Part shown: positions 45,017-56,455 of the stretch, piece by piece | How the letters are laid out: each line of letters opens with the position of its first letter | How positions within the stretch are numbered: the stretch's first letter is position 1 | DNA from: Volvox africanus | Lineage: Eukaryota; Chlorophyta; Chlorophyceae; Chlamydomonadales; Volvocaceae | Assembly: GCA_030268105.1 (NCBI GenBank) | Contig: BSDZ01000101.1 | Coordinates: 1,860,001-1,924,000 of the forward strand | Length of the DNA stretch: 64,000 nt | Direction: 5' to 3' | Program-made: the position numbers and the translations under genes | Notes under the pieces: model-generated | The model's input: only the letters and a program-made list of their open reading frames with translations | Databases searched by the model: none | Told to the model about the DNA's origin: nothing

Positions 45017-47018
45017 CTGCTCACAGTTGGGGACCTGGTAAGGGTGTACGACATGCTGGAGCATGACCAAATACCCCTCTCTCAGTACATGACCTGGCTA
45101 GACTGGACCCAACAGTTTCTAGACCCCTCAGCTAGCCCCACCCAACTGCGAGACAAGGAGTCTACCCGTATGGCTCTCTCGGCTCTATGCAACGATATCA
45201 GCCCGGCATGGATAGCAGCAGCACGGAAGGTAGTCAACCGCTTACAACCCCAACAGCCGGACAGGGTGGAGGACAGAATGCAGCAGCAGATGCCAGCACC
45301 ACCAGACCGCACCACAGTCATGGCCATGATCGTCAGGCGTTTGGGCTGGAGATTGCCAGGGGATTCGGGTATAGTGCCTCTCTACAACCTCACGGTAAGC
45401 CAAGCTACTCAGCTGCAAGGGGTTTCAACAGCGGAGGAGCGATTGGAGCTCTTGTCAGCTTTTGTGCAGGAGGCGCAAGGGATGCCAACAGACGGTCCAG
45501 CTCCTCCCTGTCCTGTCACTAACCTCCAGCGCTTTCAGGCAACCCTAGACAGGCTGTGGACAGCAGTTCGGTGGGAAAATAAAAACAAAGAGACGCTGTG
45601 GCGTTTGGTGGTCGATGGGATACCCATACCTGGCAACACACATCTTTCCAGGGTGCCCATCAAACCATGTGGGTGTGGCAGCTATGGAGCTGATACTGAT
45701 CAACCTTGCTCCCCACGCCTGCACCACTTCTGGGAGTGCCCTATAGCCAAGGCGGTGCGAGAACAGATTGACAGACATCTGCCATTGCCGACATCAGCCA
45801 CCATTGAAGGGGGCTTGACCAGGCAACAGCTATGGCTTGTCCAAGCACCTCCCGGTTGCGAGCAGGCCCCATGGGACGTGATAGCTTTGGCAGCCTTATC
45901 TTCTATGGAATATGGCAGGCACTGTCTCCGGGCGGCAACAAGAGAACACAGGCCACAGTGGCCTTCTACCCACAGACGGCGGCAGCAACAACAGACCCAC
46001 ACAGCAGAGCAGGGACCCCGTCAACGGGCTATTACTGACTTCTTCAACCGTTCAGGGGGGTTCCCTCAAGAGGAAGAGGAAGATGCCAACACCCATCCAA
46101 TCATCTCTACGACACAGCCAGCAATGGACACTCCAACACAAACAGCAACCTCACCCCTGGACCGTGCACAGGCCCGTACAGTTGCCGACTTTTGGGCACG
46201 CTTGCATTCTTTTGCAGCGTTGGGAATACCTCACTATGGCTGGGATCAAGTGGGACCACAACATCCCATCCTAGCCATAGTTGGCACGCAAATGCGGTGT
46301 GCAGATCCGGTTGACATCACCAACCATGGAGCAGCAAGAACAGAGCAGGGGCTTTAGGGCAGGAGTTTTGAGGAGGAGGTTCTGTGGGAGGAAAGGGGGA
46401 GAGTGAGGGAGGTAGAGACAAGGAGAGGACGGTCTAGATCTTGAGGAGGGGAAGGGAGAGGGTGGAGGGTTTCGTGGCTAGAGGTTCCTGTGTCCAGGCT
46501 TCGGGGCCTTAGGGTTTTAGGGGGGTTCAGCGAGAGAGGTCTTTCCTTGTTGTGCAGTTCAGGTGTCTGCGGGGCCAGCTTTGGGTGGGGCCGGAAGGCT
46601 TTCTAGGGGGGCGCCAGTTCGGCTTGTCATCCCCCCCTCCGCCTCTTGTTGGGTTCTTCTGGCTTGGCTGTGGAAGGGTGTGCTTTCCTGCTGGTGCTTC
46701 TCCTCTGAGGGGAACTGTGTGTGTCTGCCAGGCTCCTGTCTAGTCAGTGTCGGGTTAGAGGAGAGGTTTCCCCGTCCTTTGAGCAGCTAGGTGTCCCCCG
46801 TTTTCTGTTGGGCCTTCCTGTGGTTTCTTGGTAGCCCTGAGTGCTCTGTGAGTGGCCAGGCGAGAGCCTATGAGGGCTCGCTGGCCCTAGTGAGAGGGGG
46901 AGCACGTGGCAGGACAGACAGACAAAGCCACGTGTTCCTCCCCTGCGCTGTGGCTCGGTCCGGTCAGGACCCCCGGTGCTCGTCTTTGAAGGGCGAGTCG
47001 CCCACAGTGTAACACCCA
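45017..47018 (+). mobile_element. L1-type LINE, longest copy: ORF2 C-terminal part and 3' UTR
   Basis: The frame is open from the 5' truncation near 45,020 to the TAG ending at 46,357 (437 codons from the first Met). It encodes the C-terminal third of an L1-type ORF2 protein: a helical region, then KNKETLWRLVVDGIPI, then a Cys/His cluster (CGCGSYG, CSPRLHHFWECP) of the zinc-knuckle type found at LINE C termini, then a low-complexity Gln/Thr/Pro part. The endonuclease and reverse transcriptase are absent. About 660 bp of 3' UTR follow, ending GGGCGAGTCGCCC and AGTGTAACACCC, then an ATACAT tail. The intact frame suggests a rather recent insertion. Confidence 0.85.
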
Positions 47019-47031
47019 ATACATATATATG

Positions 47032-47063
47032 GAAGGGCGAGTCGCCCACAGTGTAACACCCAT
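47032..47063 (+). mobile_element. Tiny LINE 3'-tip fragment
   Basis: About 30 bp repeating only the terminal hairpin and AGTGTAACACCC, followed by another ATAATACAT tail, right behind the 3' end of the longest copy. Confidence 0.75.
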
Positions 47064-47786
47064 AATACATATATAACTAACTATACATATATATATGTGT
47101 GTATGTACATATATAAATACATATTATTACATGAATAAGAAGTTCAGGATTTCGATCTATCCATGTGTGTAGTTGGCTCCGCATGCATCGTACATATCTA
47201 CTTAACTGTCGGTCAGTGATAGAGCTAGTTACATATATTTATAACTATATATAACTAATACACGTATGCCCCTATCACTGACCGACAGCAAGATAGATGT
47301 CCAGGTAGCTAGAAGCTAGATAGAGGGACAGAGGCCGGCCATATACAGATGTGAATATCATAGTTTGTTCAACTGCTGCGGGCCAGCCATAAACTGACCT
47401 ACCTAATAAATGAAGGTGCCAATTAAATCAAACTTGGTGTATATACGTGACCCCATTCCGCTATACATGAGGCTTATATATATTATCTATTTACGTTAAG
47501 TATATACGTAAATACATAATGTAGTATATAGACGCGTATTCTTGCAAGGTCTGCTGCTGTAATCCGTTGTAAATAGGTAGGGTCGCTAGCACAGTCGCTA
47601 ACACAAGGCGTGCTAAATAATATGAAATACATGTATATGCATGTTAGGAAGGAAAGCGCCCCGCCCTTGCGGTGTTACTTCTTTCTTCCTTCTCATACTC
47701 TTATACATGTATCACTCAGCTCTACAATACATACACACACATATAATTAAATAAATATAATATATATGTGTGTGTGTGTGTGTGAA
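47064..47786. other. Intergenic with short palindromic element
   Basis: No gene. A ~84-bp inverted repeat with arms CTGTCGGTCAGTGATAG (47,205) and CTATCACTGACCGACAG (47,272) stands out. Confidence 0.5.
47205..47289. repeat. Short inverted repeat, 17-bp perfect arms
   Basis: The arms CTGTCGGTCAGTGATAG and CTATCACTGACCGACAG enclose ~50 bp of AT-rich sequence. It could be a very small MITE or an extruded hairpin. Confidence 0.75.
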
Positions 47787-47850
47787 AGGGTGTTACACTG
47801 TGAACGGCTTGCCCTGACTGATCAGGCCGAACCACAGCGCAGGGCGCATT
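47787..47850 (-). mobile_element. LINE 3'-tip fragment, diverged
   Basis: Starts GGGTGTTACACTGTGAAC and continues with CCGAACCACAGCGCAGGG, matching the diverged LINE subfamily in reverse orientation. Confidence 0.6.
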
Positions 47851-48524
47851 GTCTGTAATGTTAGTCCCGTTCGTTAGGGATATAATCTAACTAACTAATG
47901 CTGTCCGCACTTAACTCCATACCTAAGTTTATATTGTAACTACCCTATGGACATCTGTGTTGGACGATTTTATATGAGAATTTTTGCTGGCATTTTATGA
48001 ACCTGCCTTTATCATAAGGCAAAATCGCATCGTATGGAAAGGAACATTTTGTTTACGATGCATTTATAAAATACAGTGCGGCGGTACACATATGTACAAT
48101 GAAAACCATATATCGGTCTTAACACGTGGATAGAACAATAAGAAAATCAAGAAATGAACGCCAATATAAACCCAAACGTCATGGTATGGATCGAGCAACA
48201 CTCCCCCGCCGGAGTGCATTCCTGACATTCATCAGCAGCTAGCAGCCGTCGGCCAACGAAACTCATTGCCATTGATAGAATGCATGCATGCCAGCCATCA
48301 GAGAGCACGCGGCACGTATATGTAATGTACGCCTTGTTTTTCATGTATTGATAACGCAACTAACGATGTATTATACCGTGTGCCAAATGCACCCCCATTT
48401 AGCTGGTGTCATGTCAGCTACGATACGGGCGGTCTGGTTGTATTGGCTGATAAAATTATTGATAGGCGTGCCTATCATCGACGTGATACAATGATAGATA
48501 GGTGCGATAGCTATGCTATAATAA
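47851..48524. other. Intergenic, downstream of gene B
   Basis: No gene recognised. The 3' UTR of gene B lies in the right part. Confidence 0.4.
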
Positions 48525-51500
48525 TCAGCCGGAGGTCGCCCTGGAGGGCCCTATAGGCGACGGCTGCCGCAACGGCGGACTTGGAGATGGTGCCCGAATG
48601 GCATTGGTGCAATCTGAATCAGCGGAATCCTGGATGGAGCAGCAGCACCAGCAGCAGGATAACAAACAGCAGCACAGCAGAAGTTATAATCAACAAGATG
48701 ACATGGATGCATGAGTAAGTAGTAGTTATGGTCGTCAAATAAACCTTAGCAACCAATCAATGACTAGCTCATGCATGAATAACTAACGAGAACCTGCTGG
48801 GTGGTAAAGGATCTAAATTTAATATGCTTATCACTATTTTTATTACTATTACTATTTCTATTACTACTACTACTACTAATTATATACTGTTATATATATT
48901 ATTATTGTATATTATTATTGTTGTTGTTGTTGTATTATATGTTATAATTATATTATTATTGTTGTTGTTATATTATATGTTATACGATATGACATTATTC
49001 ACGCAGGGCATCAGCTGAGGCCCCTGACGAAACGAATCGACACATCACCATGTAAGCAGCTGATGATGGAGACTGCCGCGCGCGCTGGCCCCAGCCCCAT
49101 ACTCGGCTGCCCTCCTCTTGCGCTCGTCCTCCTACTCACCACTCGGCCATCGCAGTCGTTATCTAGCCCGTCTGAGCACGACTCAGCGTCTGTGTTCTCC
49201 CTGTCTCCACTGGCGCGGCAGATGACGACTGTGGCGTTGCCGCCGAACCACGAGGCGACACTACTGGTGAGTCGTACGACCAGGCCATAGGGGCCCCGAT
49301 AAATACGAGAGGTTCCGGTCAGGACGGCGGCCCGATACGAAAAATCAAGAGTTAGTCGGTCCTGCGTGCAGCAGGCCGCGCGGGTCGCGCGGGGGATTAT
49401 TGCAAAATGCGAGGCAGAGTAGGTAGTTGGGGCGCCCCATCATCAATCAAGTCACGACGAAGCAAGGAGAGCATGCAAGCAAACCTAGTTTTCATGTCAG
49501 AGAGGACGGACCATGTATGTATGCGCACGGATTTTTGGCTCGTCTATCTGTAAGGCATACACGTAACTTGTATGTATGTAGCTCAGCTAACTATTTAATT
49601 ACTGCAAACACTGAATTAATGAACGCCACGAGATAGACGGTGATGGGGTGCATTATGAGTAAACCGCATGACGTTTATGTTAAAGATTATCCACAGTTTG
49701 CCGTACATTTGATATATGATACATCATATACATACACAGATACAAATTATAATACATGTATATTTCAGAAGTAAACACAGGATCATAACATACATTTATA
49801 TACACACATAAACAAATATATATATGTGTGTGTGTGTGTTTATAAGGAACTTAAATAACGTATGTGCGGAAGTACTAGTGTCGTATTAAACCCCCGTCCC
49901 ATGACAGCATACGCACGTACGTCGACGTACTGTTCAAATAAACCCAATTTGAATAAAAGCAAGTTGTGGATGAGATGATTGGACATTTTATTGGACATTG
50001 GAATGACAATTAGGCGCTCACGCATGCATAGATTACGACGCGTATGTACCTTATTTCCCTTGTAGGAATGGACGTAGATGCTGCTGGTCGGCGGTGAGAA
50101 GGTGTCTAAAGCTGATTCCTGGTAGCGGTGTGAGACGAAGAAGACAGGGAGGGGTAACTGCGTCTTGTTGTTGTAAACCTCCTTCCCTGAGATGGCCCAT
50201 GTGGGATTGATACGGAGGTACGACTGAGGATTGGTGTTTTGTCCCGGTAGGAGGAACGTCCTAGGCCGGCCGATCGTTAAGGTAGTGCCGTTGAGGTCGC
50301 CTCCAGGGTGGGGTGACACCCAACCAAGGCGCCAAAGGTTGGGGGAGTTGAAGCAATAGCGTCCCCTGCAAATTCACCGGGTGAGTAAGGGAGGCGAGGC
50401 ACCGACCAGAGCACGCAGAACGAATATAGCAAGGACGCATACATATTATTCACTCGCCGCGTACGATGACATACAGAATCAAAGTAATAAGAATCATATA
50501 TGCCCTTGGTTATTACTTCCTTTCTGGCGGTGGCGGATGAAATATATAATCACTACCCACTTAACTATGGTATGTAGCGAATGCGAGCTAGTTTGAACCA
50601 GATTAATTTTTACGGTCGATCAACATCAACCCATCGATCGATCGCGTGCGTGCATGTGTGCGTCCATCCGCCAGGAAGCAATGCAAATGGGACGCGAGGA
50701 TGGGTGTATGTACGTAGCCGTCGTCCTATCGAGGCTAATTCAAGGGATATATGTAGCCAGCACGCAGCGGATGCGTACAATAATATATGTACATATATTG
50801 ATGTATAAGACTACATACGCACACACGGATCACTCACCGACCCATCACGCTCGACGGATCATTCGACGGATCGAGATCAGAAGATCCCCCCCGGGCACTT
50901 GAGAGGAAAAAGTAGGTGTAGCCCAACAGGCGTATATACGGGGCTAAATCATTAGCGTATACACCATTGATGAACGCCTCACTAGTAGTGGTCGGACTAA
51001 TGTACGCCTGGTCTGCGTGGAAAAGCATGTATTAATCCGTCATGCAGGTGGATGGGCTGTATTAACAATAAGAATGAATAAATGCGGTAGCTAGTTGGTA
51101 GGTGCATGCATGGTACTTATGCAGCGATATATATGGTAGATATATATACTTGAATATACTTGCAATGATATATGCATATGTATATGTATATTATGGGTGT
51201 TACACTGTGGGCGACTCGCCCTTCAAAGACGAGCACCGGGGGTCCTGACCGGACCGAGCCACAGCGCAGGGGAGGAACACGTGGCTTTGTCTGTCTGTCC
51301 TGCCACGTGCTCCCCCTCTCACTAGGGCCAGCGAGCCCTCACAGGCTCTCGCCTGGCCACTAACAGAGCACTCAGGGCCACCAAGAAACCACAGACTGGC
51401 CCCGCAGACACCTGAACTGCACCAAAAGGAAAGACCTCTCTCGCTGACCCCCCCTAAAACCCTAAGGACCCGAAGCCTGGACACAGGAACCTCTAGCCAC

Positions 51501-54500
51501 GAAACCCTCCACCCTCTCCCTTCCCCTCCTCGAGAACTAGACCGCCCTCTCCTTGTCTCTACCTCCCTGACTCTCTCCCCCTTTCCTCCCACAGAACCTC
51601 CTCCTCAAAACTCCTGCCTTAAAGCCCCTGCTCTGTTCTTGCTGCTCCATGGCCGGTGATGTCAACCGGAATTGCACACCGCATTTGCGTGCCAACTATG
51701 GCTAGGATGGGATGTTGTGGTCCCACTTGATCCCAGCCATAGTGAGGTATTCCCAACGCTGCAAAAGACTGCAAGCGTGCCCAAAAGTCTGCAACTGTAC
51801 GGGCCCGTGCACGGTCCAGGGGCGAGGCTGCTGTTTGTGTTGGAGTGTCCATTGCTGGCTGTGTCGTAGAGATGATTGGATGGGTGTTGGCATCTTCCTC
51901 TTCCTCTTGAGTGAAACATACATATATACATATATACATATATACATATATACATATACATATAAATGCATATACATACCCTGCCGTATGTTCCCCTACC
52001 CGCGCTGTGGTTCGGCCCGGGCCCCCGCCGCTTGTCCTTTCAGGGCAAGCCGCCCACATTGTAATTCTAAAACCCTGCCCACTATTGCCTGCTGGGATAG
52101 TTAAGGGTTAATTACTCCTAATGAAGGCTATCTACTCAAGACTAATAGTTAGCTCTGACCGACTGACAGACCTGATTAGCCCAGCCTGTAATTGGCAGGG
52201 ACATCTGTGTGTGTGTGTGTGTGTATGTAATTATTATCAGCCTGCGTGATTACCTAGTTATCTCCTCGTTTTGTGAGGCGTCATCATCTAAAAGCAAGAC
52301 GTGTTGCCTGGGCGGATGCAAGCTACATTATTCGATTACCCGTCTAACTCCCTATGTACGTACACATATATACATACACGTGCAACACCCTTCATACATA
52401 CGCGTTATATTTGTCCACTTGTTTGCCTCACCCCGTTGGACGGAGGAAACATAATGACACGCTCCCATACCTACCGCCGCTGCAGCCTGCTGATTAGTCC
52501 TATCTTGCCAGCATACACACGAGCGAGCGAGCACTATCTACTATGAACACGCACGAACCAGCACTACCAGCAGCAATCCAGGCATACATGCAGGCATTCA
52601 GTAGATTGAATGAATCTCCCATGCATGTGGTGCGTGCGTGCAAAAATTTATGCATGTGAGCATGCATGAATTGGAGCTTGATTGCATCCTTGGTTTCCAG
52701 CAGGATAGTTAGATGCCACACGAAACTACACAAGCGTTCGTATGCGTGCATGTCCGCACCTGACCAATCACAGAAGGCGCCCAACTCGCGAGGTATGACC
52801 AGGATGCGTGACTGACCCTTGGCGGGGTTCTGACCAAGGACATTCTTGACGTAGTCGCCTGCCACCCGTATCATGTCCAGGTATACCTGCGCATGCATGC
52901 ATATACATGTGCATAACACACAGAGACACACACGCGCACGCATACACAAACACACATATATAGCCATTGATATAAATGAACGAAAGCTGAACGCCATGGT
53001 GAGTCTGGAGGCGCCTCAGTGCCCTAATATTCAATGCAAATATATTTCATATGAATCGGTGTGAGACGTGAGACTGAGATGCACTTGAGTACATCTACAC
53101 TCTGCAGCAACATTGCACTGGCATCAGCGCCTGCCACTGGAATAAACACGCTATCTCACGATTCAGTCGTCTACTCGAGATATCCTACAAATCCTTCGAC
53201 AGAGTACGGCTCTGTGCTGCTGAATGAACTCACTCGCTCGCTCGTCCAGCAGCAGGGAGCCGTACCCTGTCTCACTCTTGGCAGTATATTTCTCATATAC
53301 TGCCTGACTCGTGAGATAACTACTATATGAATGACTTATGTAGCTAGGTCATTGTTATGGTGTATGTACCAGTTTATTCGTCCTGCTGTGCGCACCTCCC
53401 CTCGCTCGAGCAAGCAAGGGGACTCAAACCTCACGAGCCTCTAACCTGGCGACCCAAAGGAACAGAGCCTCAGCAGCCAACCACACCAGCGCCCGGAAAA
53501 AGAGGACAAGATGGCTTGCGAGCAAGCCCTGCCACCCAATAACTAAAACACGCTTCCTCTTCTATCTTCATATACATATGGAGAATGGGGATGGAGTGAA
53601 AAACCCTAACATATATTTACTAAAACCCCTAAAAACCTATGTATGTGTGTATGTGTGTGTATATATGCATGTAATTGTACGTACGAAGCTTGTGTTTTGA
53701 TGTCTAGATGTTTATTAACGTTTTAGACATCAAAACGCAAGTTTCATCAACGGAGTACACAGTGAACAGTCCCGCACGTCCACGCATCCATTGGGTAACG
53801 CATTATCACCAGCCGCCACCAGGCCTAGATAGGCTAGCTTACCGCCATAGGGCATGAGGATGTGGTTAGGGTGAAGTTGAAGTTACGCACAGGCGGCGAT
53901 GTGGTGGTGCCTGTGCACGGCAACTGTACGCATGTGCATTTGCATGTGGGGCAAACAGCAGACCAACTTATAATTTGCAGCAAGCAAGCAAACATATTCC
54001 TGGCCCGTTCCGGGCCGTACGAGTTCACAGATTTCAAATAATCACTATCAACAAATCCTTAAAAGATAATGAATTGATCGATTCACACAAATAAATAATT
54101 TTTGTATTGCATAATTAACATCAAAGAAATTTTGATAGATAAACGAGTAGCAGGAGTAGCACATATGTAATGAATTGCAGTAGTCGCAGCGAGTGGCAAT
54201 TGATCACAATACATACAGATAGAGCATGTACGTATATGTATTAATTCGAAGCCCAGCCACTGCAGCTTCTTTAAAGGGCCTTGCTGCAAACCGTAAACAC
54301 CCAGGGAGCCTTCTAGCTCCTTATCGTACATTCTCTCGTACTGGACAAAGACGAGCTCTGTAACACATCGCTTATATTATCATAGTAAGTGTGCCAAAAG
54401 AAGCTTTCAAGGGTAACATCGTATGCTACATGATGTGCATTATATGGACATATCATTGACGGTACACACGATTGTAAGTATAAACAGCCAGTTCCGTTTG

Positions 54501-55855
54501 TATACTTACATACCTAGCTATCTATATACATATATGGATACATACCTAGATAAACCTTGGTATCACTTACCTTAACTTCAATGATGTCGATGTTGCTGCT
54601 GTTCACGACAACCCTGCCCTGGGAGCAGTAGCTGAACGCGTTTTGCATCGTTACGGCATCAGACGGCGTGTTTGGTCCGTTAACCAAAATGTTCCTCAGT
54701 GCGGAAGGGGTTATGGCAGCAGGGTAGCCACAAGCGCTAACAATGAAGACAGAAGGTTTGATAAGAACTTGGGACCCCCCACCAGGGGCCACTTCTTCTT
54801 TCTGCTGGCTGTTTGACGCCAAGGTACCAATAATTTGTATGTCTTGCACGGGAACCGGTTTACTGTCAGCCGATACCGCCAAAAAATCCTGGGGCGACAG
54901 TCTGATGCGGATCTTGTACCCTAGGTACTTCTCGGCATCCGTTTGGTTGATGAGCAGGGGGATGCGGTCGCCATCACTTGATTCAAGAACAAAAAGAGGG
55001 CTGCTAATCTCGCGGAAAATGGCCGACAGAGCACCTGTTGTGTTGATTTTTTATTTACACATTGCGACAGTAGATGGGGACGACGCGCGGCGTTAGGTCG
55101 GTCATGCATGGGACAAACATATATAATCAACATTTGAGTGGTATGCGGTACATCGATCGTCAGGAGACGGGAGGGCTAAGAGGTTTTGGGTTTGGGGGTT
55201 TTAGAGACCTGCACGAACGAAATGTAAATACATACGGGTTTCACATTTTATTTCGATGCATGCAAACCAAAAGCGCTTCATCATAGTAAATGGGCAGGAT
55301 GCGGACCAATAAATATTTTTCAGGTGTATAAATATTGACATGCTTCGTTGCGTGCTGCATGCAACACAGCAGCAGCAGCAGCAGGAGCACTGCTAGCTAT
55401 AATGAAGTCATCAAGCAGCACTTGCGTCGATCCACATTCAAAGAATTATACGAACCCAGCACGCAACAGCTGTATGCAGTTAGCTAGCTGGTCCATTCGT
55501 CTCCCACTTGATGTTTAATGAAGTACATAAATGTTCATGACTTCATTATAACTGCATCACATAATTACAAACCTTCAAAGGTGATGCCATTCGGTGGGGG
55601 CGGCTTTGCATTAGCCACAGGCCCAGAGGACGTCGATTTTGGCGGTGGTGGAGGCGTTTTAATTGCGCGTGTGCGCTGGCGAGGAGGTCGAGCTTTGCGC
55701 AGTTCCGCCGCCGTTATTAATGCCTCGGCGGTAGCAGCTTCACCATCGCCAGCCCCATCAGCAGCAGCAGCAGCTTGGCATAGCGGAGCGATGAGGACCC
55801 CAACCGTCAGAAGGGCGAACACCAGAGCAGTCAGGCCGTTCCTGCTGGCAGCCAT
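48525..55855 (-). CDS. Gametolysin-like protein with degenerate zinc site (predicted pseudoprotease), gene B
   Basis: Eight exons: 55,573-55,855, 54,571-55,034, 53,843-53,923, 52,760-52,886, 50,838-51,012, 50,050-50,365, 49,140-49,361 and 48,525-48,629. They have the same intron phases as gene A and total 590 aa with no stop. The signal peptide is AALVFALLTVG-type (LTALVFALLTVGVLIAPLCQA). The prodomain has GYKIRIRLSP and VPVQDIQIIG. Exon 6 (316 nt, the same length as in A) reads CFNSPNLWRLGWVSP; exon 7 has DGLDNDCDGRV; exon 8 is a short Ser/Pro tail ending SRATSG. In exon 5, the A motif HEMSHSFFNLQH aligns without gaps to RLLGYTYFFLSS (residues 346-357), so all zinc ligands and the catalytic Glu are gone; the Met-turn SVMG remains. 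Intact splice sites and frame argue against a simple pseudogene. Confidence 0.85.
51194..51909 (-). mobile_element. L1-type LINE copy with internal deletion, in intron 4 of gene B
   Basis: Begins with the reverse-complemented LINE terminus and extends through the 3' UTR into the last ~90 ORF codons. Compared with the copy at 45,017, about 230 bp of 3' UTR are missing near 51,393. It is flanked by ATAC-type microsatellites on both sides. Confidence 0.85.
51985..52066 (+). mobile_element. LINE 3'-tip fragment, diverged, in intron 4 of gene B
   Basis: Contains CGCGCTGTGGTTCGGCCCGG and GGGCAAGCCGCCC followed by ACATTGTAA, a diverged version of the LINE terminus, opposite in orientation to the adjacent copy. 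Confidence 0.6.
53057..53324. mobile_element. Short non-autonomous element (MITE-like), copy 2, in intron 3 of gene B
   Basis: 268 bp with ends CGGTGTGAGACGTGAG and CGTGAGATAACTACT, flanked by an exact 8-bp direct repeat ATATGAAT (53,049-53,056 and 53,325-53,332). Same family as 35,803-36,027 in gene A. An 8-bp duplication is usual for hAT-type elements, but clear terminal inverted repeats are missing, so the class is open. Confidence 0.7.
53375..53570 (-). mobile_element. Diverged LINE 3' UTR fragment in intron 3 of gene B
   Basis: Shares several words with 34,140-34,260, such as CAAACCTCACGAGCCTC and GGAACAGAGCCTCA, but lacks the terminal motif. Confidence 0.55.
53686..53745. repeat. Short hairpin in intron 3 of gene B
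   Basis: AGCTTGTGTTTTGATGTCTA pairs with TAGACATCAAAACGCAAGTT across a loop of about 14 nt, giving a stem of about 20 bp with a G/T-type and one further mismatch. Confidence 0.7.
54240..54360 (-). other. Coding-looking segment inside intron 2 of gene B
   Basis: After an acceptor-like TTACAG, the minus strand reads ELVFVQYERMYDKELEGSL and then GPLKKLQWLGFELI without a stop. The frame does not match the phases of the flanking gametolysin exons, so it is not a normal exon of gene B. It may be a fragment of another gene; family unknown. Confidence 0.3.
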
Positions 55856-56455
55856 AATTGCGCAACTTGCAAATGCTGTTGCCTAGGAAAATCCGTTTTA
55901 GATCGCCTGCGAGTTAATAATAATATTCAGCGGCAACAAGTGATGAATTTTTAAAATTTATACAAGTTAATTATTTAATACACATATGTGATCAGGTATG
56001 TACATACAATATGCATGTAGCAAATAACTTTTTATCCCCGGTTTTATGTCCGTTTAACGATTTGAATTAAACTAAGTAGATTTCAGTAATAACCCATGAA
56101 TGAAACGCTTACAAATAACGTGCGGGAATAATTGCAATGGTGGGCTGAGGAGATGCATGGGTCCGAGCGACACTTCCGAACGACACTTTTTAACGAGCAG
56201 TTTGCCTGTGCTGTCCATATTCAACCGCACGCACGCCGCCACAAAACGATATAAGGTCAAGAGAAACATCTCAGCAAAGTAGTTTCAAGCCTGTAATAAT
56301 GTATCAATAACATGCATTACTGCAATGATTAACTAAATGAGTTCACTTCATAACATCTAGAGTTCGTCCATATGCATGCATAGTGCATGCATATTATGTA
56401 TGTGTACAAAATTAATGAGACTATCATTAACCCGAAAGCATAACTGTAATACTAT
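55856..56455. other. Upstream region of gene B
   Basis: No gene recognised; GCATGC-type palindromic words near 56,370-56,395. Confidence 0.4.

Noticed and set aside
48525..55855. Gene B as a decayed pseudogene
   Set aside because: All eight exons join in frame with the same phases as gene A and no stop, so decay limited to the zinc site is unlikely to be chance.
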